Shown: in pieces, positions 47,904 through 57,549 of the stretch
Numbering within the stretch: the first letter of the stretch is position 1
Layout: each line of letters starts with the position of its first letter
DNA from: Laguncularia racemosa
Taxonomy: Eukaryota > Streptophyta > Magnoliopsida > Myrtales > Combretaceae
Assembly: GCA_037954665.1 (NCBI GenBank)
Contig: JBBMOL010000065.1
Coordinates: 2,418,001 to 2,482,000, forward strand
DNA: 64,000 nucleotides
Direction: 5' to 3'
Made by a program: the position numbers and the translations under genes
Notes under the pieces: generated by a model
What the model saw: only the letters and a program-made list of their open reading frames with translations
The model's database searches: none
What the model was told of the DNA's origin: nothing

Positions 47904-48236
47904 AACTATATCACGTAGCTTTCTCCTCCCTCATACACGCACACACATACACACGGTTGCAATAGGACAACTGGTCTACCTTACGCACATACTCACACAC
48001 TTCGCAAACACTAATTGAGCCTCTCTCTTCTATTACTTTACTCTTCTTTTTACCAACTTTATCACGTACACACAACTATATCACGTAGCTTTCTCCTCCC
48101 TCATACACGTACGCACACACATACGGTTGCAATAGGACAACTCCTCCACCTTACACACATACTCACACACTTTGCAAAAACTAATTGAGCCTCTCTCTTC
48201 TACTGCTTTACTCTTCTTTTTACCAACTTTATCAGC
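47904..48236 (-). repeat. 170-bp tandem duplication including ERCC1 3' codons
   Basis: AACTATATCACGTAGCTTTC begins at 47,904 and again at 48,074, and the copies match closely to about 48,236. The copied unit includes codons for the Lys-rich KVGKKKSKAVEE segment of the ERCC1 fragment. Confidence 0.8.
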
Positions 48237-48775
48237 ATATTTTACAAATGCGGTAGAAAGTGCCGACTTAACAATCACTTTCGGTTCTTCATTTATTCTA
48301 CATCATCTGCCTCTTCCTGGAGTTCACTCACGGAGGCATTGGCATCTTCTTGGACTAGGACCTCTGGTACAATAGGCATACTGGGAGCTACACGCTTGAA
48401 AGGTTCATGAAGAGTATCATGCAAGCACCTAACCTTGTGCTCTTTTATTCCAGGACAATGAGCTAGATCTTCCATGGAAGCATCCATGATATGGGAAAGT
48501 GACCCAAAAGTTGAACCAAGGGTCACCACATCAGTCTTGTTAATATAGCGAATGTGTCAACCTTGATAAATAGTCCGTATCCATTTGACCTTGAATAATA
48601 TATGTTGGCTTATTCTCATATTCTCTAATTGTCGCCAAGTAGCGGCCACATTCTTCCAAACTCCTAGCACACAATAGCGTACACTCATGGAAGAGAGCTA
48701 TTTTCGTAACTTCAGTAATGGCTTAACTACGTCCTCCACATCAACTGAGTAAATAGTTACAGATGATGTCTGCAA
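48175..48775 (-). pseudogene. ERCC1: captured ERCC1/RAD10 fragment
   Basis: The minus strand reads, from about 48,690, CTLLCARSLEECGRYLATI, then GQMDTDYLSRLTH, then (after a small deletion and frame change near 48,545) GSTFGSLSHIMDASMEDL and CPGIKEHKVRCLHDTLHEPF. It ends after a further shift with VKSALSTAFVKYADKVGKKK. These are the end of the ERCC1 central domain and the tandem helix-hairpin-helix domain, plus the plant-type Lys-rich tail. ERCC1 pairs with XPF (plant RAD1) as the 5' endonuclease of nucleotide-excision repair. The N-terminus is missing and several shifts and stops are present. No intron is seen across about 500 coding bases. It is a captured pseudogene inside LTR B, in the sense orientation of the LTR. 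Confidence 0.8.
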
Positions 48776-49310
48776 AAGCTTATCTCACATTTCTGATGTG
48801 TTTGAGTAGGGATTTCCCTTTGCGGTTGCGGGAGTGTCAGTGACGGTTGTTGTGAGGCAGTAGCAATGGTAGTCATGGCCGAAGGAGGAGGAGGAGTTAA
48901 CGGGGTGTGGGTAGAGAGTAATAGCGAAGCGATAGAGTGAGTCATCATTCTCATAGTGAAAGAGTAATCGGGGGTTAGGGCTGGGTGTGCGACGTATGTG
49001 TACGGTAGCGTGAGGGATAGAGTGTGTGTGTGAGAGAATGAAGGAAATACAAAATGAAAAGGAGGAAGCAGGAAGGAAAGGGGAACGCGGGACAGGGGAA
49101 TGGAGGGCATACGCGATTCGGGAGAAATGAGAAAGAAGAAGAGAAGAAGAAGAAGGCAAAGAAAAGAAAAGAAAAGTATAGGGAGAGAAAAGGGATGGAG
49201 ATAGGAATCGAGGGCTTGATGCTGCTGCTGCTATGCCTGCCGCTGCTTGACATCGTGGGAGAAGGGCCGGATAGGATAGGGCAGACGTTTCCATTTTTTT
49301 TTTTTTTTTT
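48776..49310 (-). other. LTR B segment of unknown origin, next to the ERCC1 fragment
   Basis: A 169-residue minus-strand frame (49,294-48,785) is open but Ser/Pro/Phe-rich, with pyrimidine-tract composition (TTCTTCTTC). It could be 5' UTR-like LTR sequence or part of the captured transcript. No domain recognised. Confidence 0.3.
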
Positions 49311-49962
49311 ACAGTTGTGTATATATATTATATTATATTATATTTTATATTATAATATTCCTATTTTAATATTCTGCTCATGTGTAAAAATATCTTTAAT
49401 TTTTATATTTTTAGCATTTTATTATGAAAACTTACATCTAAGTCAATTTGATTATTCTGAATATAAACATTTACTCTAAATTTTCATTTAAAATTCCTAG
49501 ACATATAGTTTCAATTAATTTTCTTATTTAACCCAATATTGTTTGAAAATTATGTTTCGAAGAATTTTATTCTTTTAATTTAATTTACTCGAACTAAAGG
49601 TAGGACATAAAATTATTTTTATTTATCCATTTATATACATATATACAAATATTTTCCAACTACTTTGCTTCCTAGACTTATTCGGTAATATATTTCATAT
49701 AATTCAATTTGTTACATTCGTTATTATTTTTTTTTTGCAAAAGTTATTCTTTCTAATTATTTTATTTTTAAAACCTATTATTATTGCAAATTATTAAAAA
49801 TAATATTTATTTTCGCAATGTTTGAATTTTTGTCATACACTTCTCAAAGTTTTTAATATTGAGAAATTGTCCCTCTCGCTACCTCGACCTAAAAGTATTT
49901 ATTATTCTACTTTTTCTTTAAATTTTCATATAGTTTTTCAAAAAATTTTGGACTTTACAGGT

Positions 49963-50350
49963 GTAACACATTCCTACATATCAATTGACTTCATGCATGT
50001 GTGTGAACTAAAACCTATGCTGTTGAATGATCCCACGAGTGTGAATACTTCTTTAGGAGTTGGAAAAAGGTTAGATCAAATATTTAGAAATGTCATGATT
50101 GAAATTTAGGGAAGAGTGATGTTGATTGATTTTTTTGCCCTAGAGATGATAGATTTTGAAGTAATCTTAGGAGTAAATTGGTTGTCTAAGTACCATGTCA
50201 CTATTGACTACCACAACTTGGTGGTCTATTTCAACCTTCCAAATGAGGATCTAGTCTTTTTTAGGTTAGAAGCATGGGAACTTGCAGGTTTTTCTACTTG
50301 TAAGTTATGGGGTAAGAACAACATATCAACATTATTAGTAGAGGTTGAAT
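49963..50350 (+). pseudogene. Tekay-like protease, remainder
   Basis: Continues the interrupted protease: VTHSYISIDF at 49,965-50,000, then GVNWLSKYHVTIDYHN at about 50,170-50,220, a standard chromovirus protease/RT linker motif. Frame nearly open to 50,109 and again to 50,352. Confidence 0.8.
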
Positions 50351-51110
50351 AGGCCATAAAATTGGAAGAAGTGCAGTTTGTAAGTGACTTGTAGATGTTT
50401 TCCCAAAAGACCCACTAAGAAACAGAGTTCTAGTTTGATTTGGTGTTAGGGACAACACCAATATCTATGATACCCTACAAAATGGAACCTATTAAGTTAG
50501 TAAAATTGAAGACTCGACTCCAAGAGTTATCAGATGAAGGATTCATTAGATCGAGTGTATCACCATAGGGTACACTGGTGCTTTTTGTTAAGAAAAAAAA
50601 AACGAGAGCATGAGGTTGTGCATACATTATAGGGAGTTGAACTAGGTAACAATTAAAAACAAGTATCCTATCCCTAAAATAGATGACCTATTTGATCACT
50701 TATAGGGGTCTTAGGTTTTCTCCAAGATTGACATAAGATTGGGCTACCATCAATTAAAGATTAAAGAAAAAGAGATGCAGAAGGCTACTTTTAGAACTTG
50801 GTATGGGCATTATGAGTTCTCAGCGATACCTTTTGGTTTAACGAATGCTCTAGCTACTTTCATGGATCTTAAGAATAGAGTGTTTATAGATTTTCTAGAC
50901 TAGTTTGTAGTGGTTTTCATAGATGATATACTCATCTATTTTAAGAATAGAGAAGAACTTGAAGAACATCTAAGGTTAGTCTTGGGGAAATTACAAGATG
51001 AGAGATTATATTCAAATTTTAGAAAGCGTGAGTTTTTTTTTTTTTTTTTTTTGGGTGGAATGTGTATCCCTTTTAAGTTAAGTGATAAATAAGAATGACA
51101 TCACAATAGA
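50351..51110 (+). pseudogene. Tekay-like reverse transcriptase
   Basis: Reads, through frameshifts, ELSDEGFIRSSVSP, then KNKYPIPKIDDLFD, IPFGLTNALATFMD and VVFIDDILIYFKNREEL (the FIDD form of the YxDD box) at about 50,908-50,960. A T-tract of about 20 bases at 51,031-51,052 interrupts the next conserved segment. RT copies the element RNA into DNA. Several stops; inactive. Confidence 0.85.
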
Positions 51111-51730
51111 TCCTAAAAAGATAAGGGTGGAGGTTGATTATGTAAGACCAAAGACAATCATAAAGATTAGTAGTTTCTTAGGAGTAGCTAGTTACTACAA
51201 GCAATTTGTAGAGGGGTTCTCCCATTTAGTAGCTTCTTTGACTTGACTGATATAGAGGAGCTAGCGGGATGGGGGTGAAGTTTTTATGGGATGTTAAGTG
51301 CGAAAGCAGTTTTCTAACATTGAAAAAGAAGTTAGTAATAGTTCCAATATTGGCACTACCTAAAGAAGGAGAGGAGTTTGTGAGCTTTAGTGATGCTTTA
51401 ACTCGGGGTTTAGGATGTGTTCTCAAGTAAGATGGGAGAGTCATTACCTATGCCTCTCATCAATTGAAGTCATATGAGAGGAATTACCTCACACATGATC
51501 TAGAGTTAGCAGCATCGGTTTTAGCACTTAAATTATGTAGACTCTACTTATATGGTGAGAGGTGTAAAATCTTTATAGATCACAAAAGTTTACAATACCT
51601 CTTCACTCAAAAGGAGCTGGACATGAGATATAAAAGATGGCTAGAGTTGATCAAAGACTATGATGTGGAAATCCACTACTCCAAAAGGTAAATGTTGTAG
51701 CAGATACCCTCAATCGAAAGAAGTAAGGTA
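51111..51730 (+). pseudogene. Tekay-like RNase H
   Basis: The frame has FLWDVKCESSF and LALPKEGEEFVSFSDAL (first Asp at about 51,390). From 51,464 an open run includes ERNYLTHDLELAASVLALK, FIDHKSLQYLFTQKELD and RWLELIKDYDVEIHY. These are the RNase H core and tether motifs of plant chromoviruses. Confidence 0.85.
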
Positions 51731-51999
51731 ATATAACGACTTTAATCACCTCATAGAGACAAATACTAGAAGACATACATGGATTAGAGTTAGGGGTGGT
51801 GACATACTAAGTTAGGATTAGATTGGCTAGTTTGCGCATTTAGCAAACCTTTTAGATTGAATTAAAATGACGTAGGTAGAAAATGTTAAGATTTAGGGGA
51901 TTAGGAACAAAGTGGAATAGGGTGAAACAATTGAGTTTAATGTGGATGTTGAAGGAGTGGTAAGATAGGGTATGAGGTTGTGTGTACTAGATGATGCTG

Positions 52000-52850
52000 A
52001 ATTGAAGAAAGAAATCATGAGGGAAGTTCACTATTCAAGGCATACGATACATCCTGGAAGTATTAAAATGTATAAAGATTTGAAAAGTCACTATTGGTGA
52101 AAGAACATGAAGTAAGAAATAATAGAATTTATATCCAAATGCTTAACATGTTAGCAAATTAGAATTGAGCATTAGAGGCTAGCTAATAAGTTACAGTTGC
52201 TTCCAGTACCTAAATGGAAGTGGAATCGTGTAACTATGGATTTCATCATAGCTCTTTTAAGAACTAAGGAAAAACATAATGTAGTTTGGGTGATTATTTA
52301 TAGATTTACAAAGTCAACCTACTTAATATCAACGAAAGTGAAATATAAGTTAGAGAGACATACTTGGTTGTGTATTAAGGAGATTACCTGATTATATGGA
52401 GTGCTAGTCACTATAATTTCTAACCAAGATACATAATTTATTGGTAGAATTTGGAGGAGATTACATAAGGCTTTGTACACCAAATTATAGTTCAACTTCG
52501 CTTTTCATCCTCAAACAAATGGACAATCTAAAAGGACTATATAGATATTGGAAGACTTATTACATGCATGTGCTTTAGACTTTGGAGGTAATTAGAGCGA
52601 TCACCTACCTTTGGTAGAGTTTGTGTTCAACAACAACTACTGGGCAATGATCTAGAAGGCTCTATATGAAACACTATTTAGAAAAAAGTGCAAATCTCCA
52701 CTACATTAGGATGAGGTTAGTGAAAGATAGATAATGGAACCAAAGATAGTATAAGAAGTAGTATACATAGTGAGAGTGATAAGATAAATAATCTTTTCTA
52801 CTTTGAGTCGCCAAAAAACTATGAAGATAAGAGGCAACACCACTTAGAGT
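52000..52850 (+). pseudogene. Tekay-like integrase
   Basis: Recognisable blocks are HTIHPGSIKMYKDLK (zinc-binding HHCC region, about 52,040), WKWNRVTMDFIIAL (first catalytic Asp region, about 52,210) and TIISNQDT (second Asp, about 52,410-52,435). FHPQTNGQSKRTI (near the catalytic Glu) lies at about 52,500-52,540, with LPLVEFVFNNNY near 52,610. Stops occur in most blocks. The catalytic Glu position in the decayed ILED segment cannot be judged reliably. Confidence 0.8.
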
Positions 52851-52854
52851 TTTA

Positions 52855-53168
52855 AGTAGGAGATAAGATGCTATTAAAGATTTCTCCAACCAATGGAGTG
52901 ATTAGATTTGGTCTAAGCAGAAAGTTAAACCCGAAGTATATGGATTCATTTGAAATTCTAGAAAGAATTGATAATATAACTGACATGTTAGTTCTACCAC
53001 CAAGTTTAAAGGGGGTGCATGATATATTTCATATATCTATGTTGAAGAAATTTGTGCTAAATTTGAATCAGGTGGTTGCTTTAGAAACTCTGAATGTATT
53101 ACCAAATTTACCTTCTATTTAAAGACCTGTAAGAATTATGGACACTATGGAGCAAGTGTTAAGGAGGG
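52855..53168 (+). pseudogene. Tekay-like integrase C-terminus and truncated chromodomain
   Basis: An open stretch (52,868-53,122) contains GVIRFGLSRKLNPKY, SFEILERIDN and GVHDIFHISMLKKFV, the GPY/F-like module of chromovirus integrase. PVRIMDTMEQVLRR then begins the chromodomain region, after which the sequence changes abruptly at about 53,168. The chromodomain directs insertion by binding histone marks; here it is cut short. Confidence 0.8.
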
Positions 53169-53336
53169 TATATTGTATTTTTTTTTTCATTTTATATACT
53201 GTATGATGGTTAGAATATTGGTTAGAAGCCTTGTACACCAATCACGATTAATGAAATACATTTTGTATATACTTGTTTCCTAATTTTAATTCCTTTATTA
53301 ATTATACAATAGTAGTTATAATTCCTTCTTTAGCAT

Positions 53337-53567
53337 GTTATAATGTAAAATCTGTACACATAATAGGTTGGATCAATCGTTATAATGCCAAAATCCATGC
53401 ACTCAAATATAATAGGTTGAACTAATTGTTATAATGTAAAATCTATGCACAAAAGTATATTAGGTTGGACTAATCGTTATAATGCAAAATTCGTGCACTC
53501 AAGTATAATAGGTCAAATTAATCGTTATAATGCAAAATCCATGCACTCAGGTATATTAAGTTAAACG
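53337..53567. repeat. 48-49 bp minisatellite, about five copies
   Basis: Units built on AATAGGTTG(A/G)ACTAATCGTT and ATAATGCAAAATCCATGCAC start at 53,366, 53,415, 53,463, 53,511 and 53,559, giving a period of 48-49. Confidence 0.85.
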
Positions 53568-53570
53568 TTT

Positions 53571-53880
53571 AGTAGAACTTTTATTGAAAATACATAAACC
53601 AACTAAAGTAGGTTGGAATGATTAGTATAGCTGTTTAGACTTATAGTAGAACTTTCATTGAAAATACATAAACTAACTAAAGTAGGTTGGATTGATCAAT
53701 GCAATTGCTTGGATGTTTAGTAGAACTTTCATTAAAAATATATAAACTAACTAAAGTAGGTTAGACTGATTAGTGTAGCTGCTTAAATTTTTAGTAGAAT
53801 GTTCATTGAAAATATGTAAAACAACTAAACTAGGTTAGATTGATTAGAGTAGCCACTCGAACGTTCAGTAAAACTTTTTA
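53571..53880. repeat. 74-bp minisatellite, about four copies
   Basis: AGTAGAACTTTCATTGAAAA marks unit starts at 53,571, 53,645, 53,719, 53,793 and 53,867, a constant 74-bp period. Each unit includes AACTAAAGTAGGTTGGATTGAT, so the GGTTGGA core is shared with the preceding 48-bp array. Confidence 0.85.
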
Positions 53881-54669
53881 ACATCCATTACTTCCATAAA
53901 TGGATAGAAACATTAAATCCTTCCTATTTCAAACTTTTGATCACTTTATTGCATATTTTCCAACTATGGACACCACTTTACCAAATTATAAAAGTACAAA
54001 CACTTGTGTGACAATTTTCCCTCTATTTTCCTTAGCAAACTCTCCCTCTCTTTTCTCATTTAGCAAAACTCACTTGACCCATTTCCTTTTTTTTTTTTTC
54101 CCTTTCTCTTCTTCTCTTTCCCTATTCTCTAGCATGAATTATATCCCCCCCCACCCTAAAAAAAAAAAAACTTAAAAAATCTATAACTTTCTCATACCAG
54201 ATTTAAATAAAAACCCATAAGCACCACTATAATCATTGGAATGAGTATTTCATATCAAGGCCACGCTTGCTAGGTGAGTGAAAACTTAATGTTTTACTAT
54301 ATTGTTTGTATTTCCTTACTTGAAAATTTGTTGTATATGTGTATGTTGCATATTTGCTATTGGGCTTAGTTTTGTAGTTGTGTTGTATATGTGTGAAATG
54401 TGTGTGTTGTGTCTTACATGAGTACAAGATTGTGTGTTTAACTATTGAGAAAAAGAATAAAATAAAAAGGCATAAGATGTATATTACTTCACAATGTGTG
54501 TGAAGTAGTAGCTAGATCTGTGAAATGTAGTAGTTATAGAGGTTTAGAAACTATTGAAAATGATGTTTGCTTTAGATGCATGGATAGAAATAGTCAAAAT
54601 TAGGCAATAGGGAATTAGTATAATTTTGCATGGGACTAAATACACAAACATCATGTAATTAGGTTTGAA

Positions 54670-57300
54670 ATGGCCGAGGTAGTGAAATTTATTATAAACA
54701 CGAGAGGAAACATTGTATATGGCAACGACAAACTCGATTATGAGAATGCATTGGTGAAAATGTTGAAGCTAAGGAGGAATTTGAACTATATAAAATTCTT
54801 AAACAAGATTTATAGAGGCATTGCAGTTGATCTAACTACGGTTCATGTTGAGATTTTACATAGGCATCCACACTATTTCCTTAGAGGAGTGAGATATAAG
54901 TTAATGCCAATTACAGACAACAGTGATGGAGAGAATGCAATTGAAATGGAAGTAGTTTTCGAGAAGGCATAGATACAAGAATTACATCTTGAAATCCATG
55001 AACAATTGGAAATTTTGATTAAAGAAGGAGAGGCCTTTAAAGCCAATACCTCATCAGCTTAGCATGAGGAAGGGTCGAGCATGATGACTAATTCACTAAT
55101 GTGTGATGAAATGGCTCTAGTGCTAGCTTATGAACCCTTATGCTACAAATAAAACTCTAATGATCTAGATTTAAATAATGCCCTCCACTCCTCAATAGAA
55201 ATTGATACTATTGTGGAGCACTTTGTAGTGCTAGAACAGTATTCTGATGAGGATGAAGGTCATGTCGAAAATGCTTTAAATGAAATGCATTCCACACATT
55301 TGCCACTACACTTGCATGCAATGTAAGCTCATAGGTTTCAAGAAGTAAGTCATTTAGGTGGCAACAAGCCCAAGGATGCCATTCCATTTTTCAATGTTAG
55401 GGGAGATAGTGGTTATATCATCTTCGAGGAAAAATATGGTTGCTATGTATGGAGACTTCGGCAGTAGTTATGACCTTAGGAAGGGAATGAGATTCAATAA
55501 TAAGGAAGAGCTACTATAAGCTATGAAGATATATCATATAAAGAACCACTATAACTTTGTAGTTGAATGAATTGAATCGGGTCTTATGGTTAATTTTCTA
55601 TGCCAACAAAGACAGTGGTTGTAAGCGGAGGCTTTGAGCTTATAAGAAGAAGATGGAAGGCCTTTTCATCATCATAATCCTTGAGAGACCTTATATGTAC
55701 ATAAACACTATGATACATTAGGATCATCTAAGGTTAGATTTAAATATAATGGCTAGAATTTTCATTGAATATATGAGAAAAAACCTAGATATAAAGGTTG
55801 CTGACCTCATAACTGAAGCTAACTTTGGGTATATAATCTCCCTAAAGAGGGTGTGGGATGTAAAAAGGAAAGCTATTGAAGTTATGTTTGGTAATTGGGA
55901 CAAATCATACAATGAATTGCTGAAACTCTTAAATGCAATCTAGATTAGTATTCTTAGAATATAGGTCAAATGGAGTTAGCATGATTCGATAGTTGCTGGG
56001 AATGCATATTGAAATGGGTCTCCTGGGCATTCAGTTCATGTGTTAAGGCATTCAAGTATTGCAAGCCTATACTTAGTGTCGATGGTACTTTCTTCTATGG
56101 GAAGTACACTCATAAGTTATTAATTGCATGTGGCATGGATGGAAAAAACTAGATTGTTCCCCTTAAATTTGCCTTAATGGACAATGAATTGGCAGAGACA
56201 TGAGGATGGTTTCTTCAAAACCTAAAGGAGCAAGTTATAGGTAATTTTCAAGAAACCATTTGTCTCATTTTTTATAGACATACTAGTATCAACACTGCAG
56301 TTGAGTGATAAGACAATGGATGGGGGGTGCCCTTTGTGATGTGGCTCTTTTGCTTATGCCACGTTGTAAGAAACTTTAACACCATTCACAAGAATTTGTA
56401 ATGTAGGAAATGAGTAATAGTTGTTAGGATAAAGGCATAACCTGATAAGTTTTAGCATTACGTAGACCTAATTGGGTGAATAAAGCCTAATGCCCTTACA
56501 TGTTTTAATGGCATTTCACTGGAATAGTGGACACTTGCTTATGATGGAGGGCATTTTTTTTGGTGCATGACTTCAAATATTGTAGAAAGTTACAATTCTT
56601 ATATGAAAAAAGGCAAGAGGTTTACCTATGATTGAGATGGTAAAGAAAATATTCCACAATTATGTCAAACATTAGGATAGGATGACTAAGGATGTACACA
56701 AAGGAATTACAACAGACTAGGTTTTCACAAATTACTCCAATAATAAAATAGAAAAATGGAGATGTAGGGCTAATGCCCATGTGGTCATTAGGTTCAGTAG
56801 ACCTAAGCAAATATTTGAGGTCCTAATTGGGCCTCAATGCGTAGTGAATGGGGTTAAAGGAGGAAGAAGGACATAAATTGTAGGCTTGAAGAATCACACG
56901 TGCACATGTAACAAGTGGTAAATATACACAATTCCATGTTCTCGTACTTGCACAACAGCAACATATTTGAGACTTAACAACTTGTTGGTCATTGACCATT
57001 AGTATAGGTAGAGATATCAGTTACAATGTTATTAGAGCTACTTCTATCCCATTGGAGATGAGCACTACTAGCCAAAGGTAGACTTTCCATTCATTTACCT
57101 TGACGTTGACAAACTTCAATGCGGAATGGGATAACCTAGATTGAAATGATATCATATGGAGATAAACCTTAGAGATTCCTTGTCCAAAACTAGGTGTAGT
57201 AGGTAAAAAAGGGAAGGGCACAATAGGAGGAAGTGCCAAGAGAGAAATAACATTGGTGTAGGGTTGTGTGATAGAAGAACTTCCTTCCTTCATTCATTGA
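54670..57300 (+). pseudogene. second MULE transposase, degenerate
   Basis: A 100-residue N-terminal frame (54,670-54,972) includes LNYIKFLNKIYRGIAVD and YKLMPITDNSDGE, matching the N-terminus of MULE 1. The DNA-binding part (55,749-55,943) includes RKNLDIKVADL. The DDE core reads LSVDGTFFYGKYTHKLLI at about 56,080-56,130, then IVPLKFALMDNEL. A SWIM finger with CTCNKW and IYTIPCS lies at about 56,895-56,940, then a CCHC-like EGHNRRKC near 57,215. Stops are frequent, so it is inactive. Same architecture as MULE 1, on the opposite strand. Confidence 0.8.
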
Positions 57301-57549
57301 ACATTGTTTATAATTAAGTTTACATGATAACCTTCCCTTTGCTAACTAAATTTTGCTTTCATGTTGTAGTATAAATGGATCTAGGACCTATTGATCCATC
57401 ATTGTAGACACAATAGGCCAAACATTGATCAAAATTTGTTTAGCAGGGGTAGATATTCTATTTTATAGGTCCTATTTTTTACTTTCTAGCTAAATACATT
57501 GATTCCTACGATTTGTACTTTTATATTTATGAAAAGAATCTTGGCTGAT

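Larger units (their letters stand above)
44824..49959 (-). mobile_element. solo LTR B, giant Tekay/Del-like LTR carrying ERCC1 fragment
   Basis: 5,136 bp. On the plus strand it starts TGTCATGCCCC and ends ACTTTACA; flanks AGTGT (44,819-44,823) and GGTGT (49,960-49,964) agree at 4 of 5. Its reverse complement aligns with LTR A from TGTAAAGTC onward. Roughly four of five bases match in the 5' and 3' parts. The middle differs: B holds the ERCC1 fragment and a longer fragment X, and lacks about 450 bases corresponding to about 21,670-22,120 in A. No internal retroviral genes are seen, so it is a solo LTR. Confidence 0.75.
39450..53168 (+). mobile_element. Tekay/Del-like chromovirus (Ty3/gypsy), split by two nested LTRs
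   Basis: Order: 5' LTR (39,450-41,338), tRNA-iMet PBS, gag (to 42,640 and resuming at 44,549), protease, RT, RNase H, integrase and the beginning of the chromodomain region, ending abruptly at 53,168. LTR2 (42,641-44,543) sits in the gag zinc-knuckle region. LTR B (44,824-49,959) sits inside the protease active-site motif. Removing each insert with one copy of its duplication gives continuous gag and protease motifs. The 3' chromodomain and 3' LTR are absent. Numerous stops make the copy inactive. Confidence 0.8.
53169..54669. other. unassigned junction region with minisatellites
   Basis: Follows the truncated chromodomain. The expected 3' LTR (similar to LTR1) is not found. It holds a T10 tract near 53,176, two tandem arrays (53,337-53,567 and 53,571-53,880), pyrimidine-rich sequence near 54,080-54,130 and possible LTR leader-like sequence near 54,180-54,300. 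No gene recognised. Confidence 0.4.

Noticed and set aside
47063..47905. A 280-residue plus-strand frame
   Set aside because: His/Thr-rich translation of the CA repeat in LTR B; open because the repeat lacks stop codons.
49054..49479. A 141-residue plus-strand frame, Lys/Glu-rich
   Set aside because: Antisense of a pyrimidine tract in LTR B; composition artefact running into AT-rich sequence.
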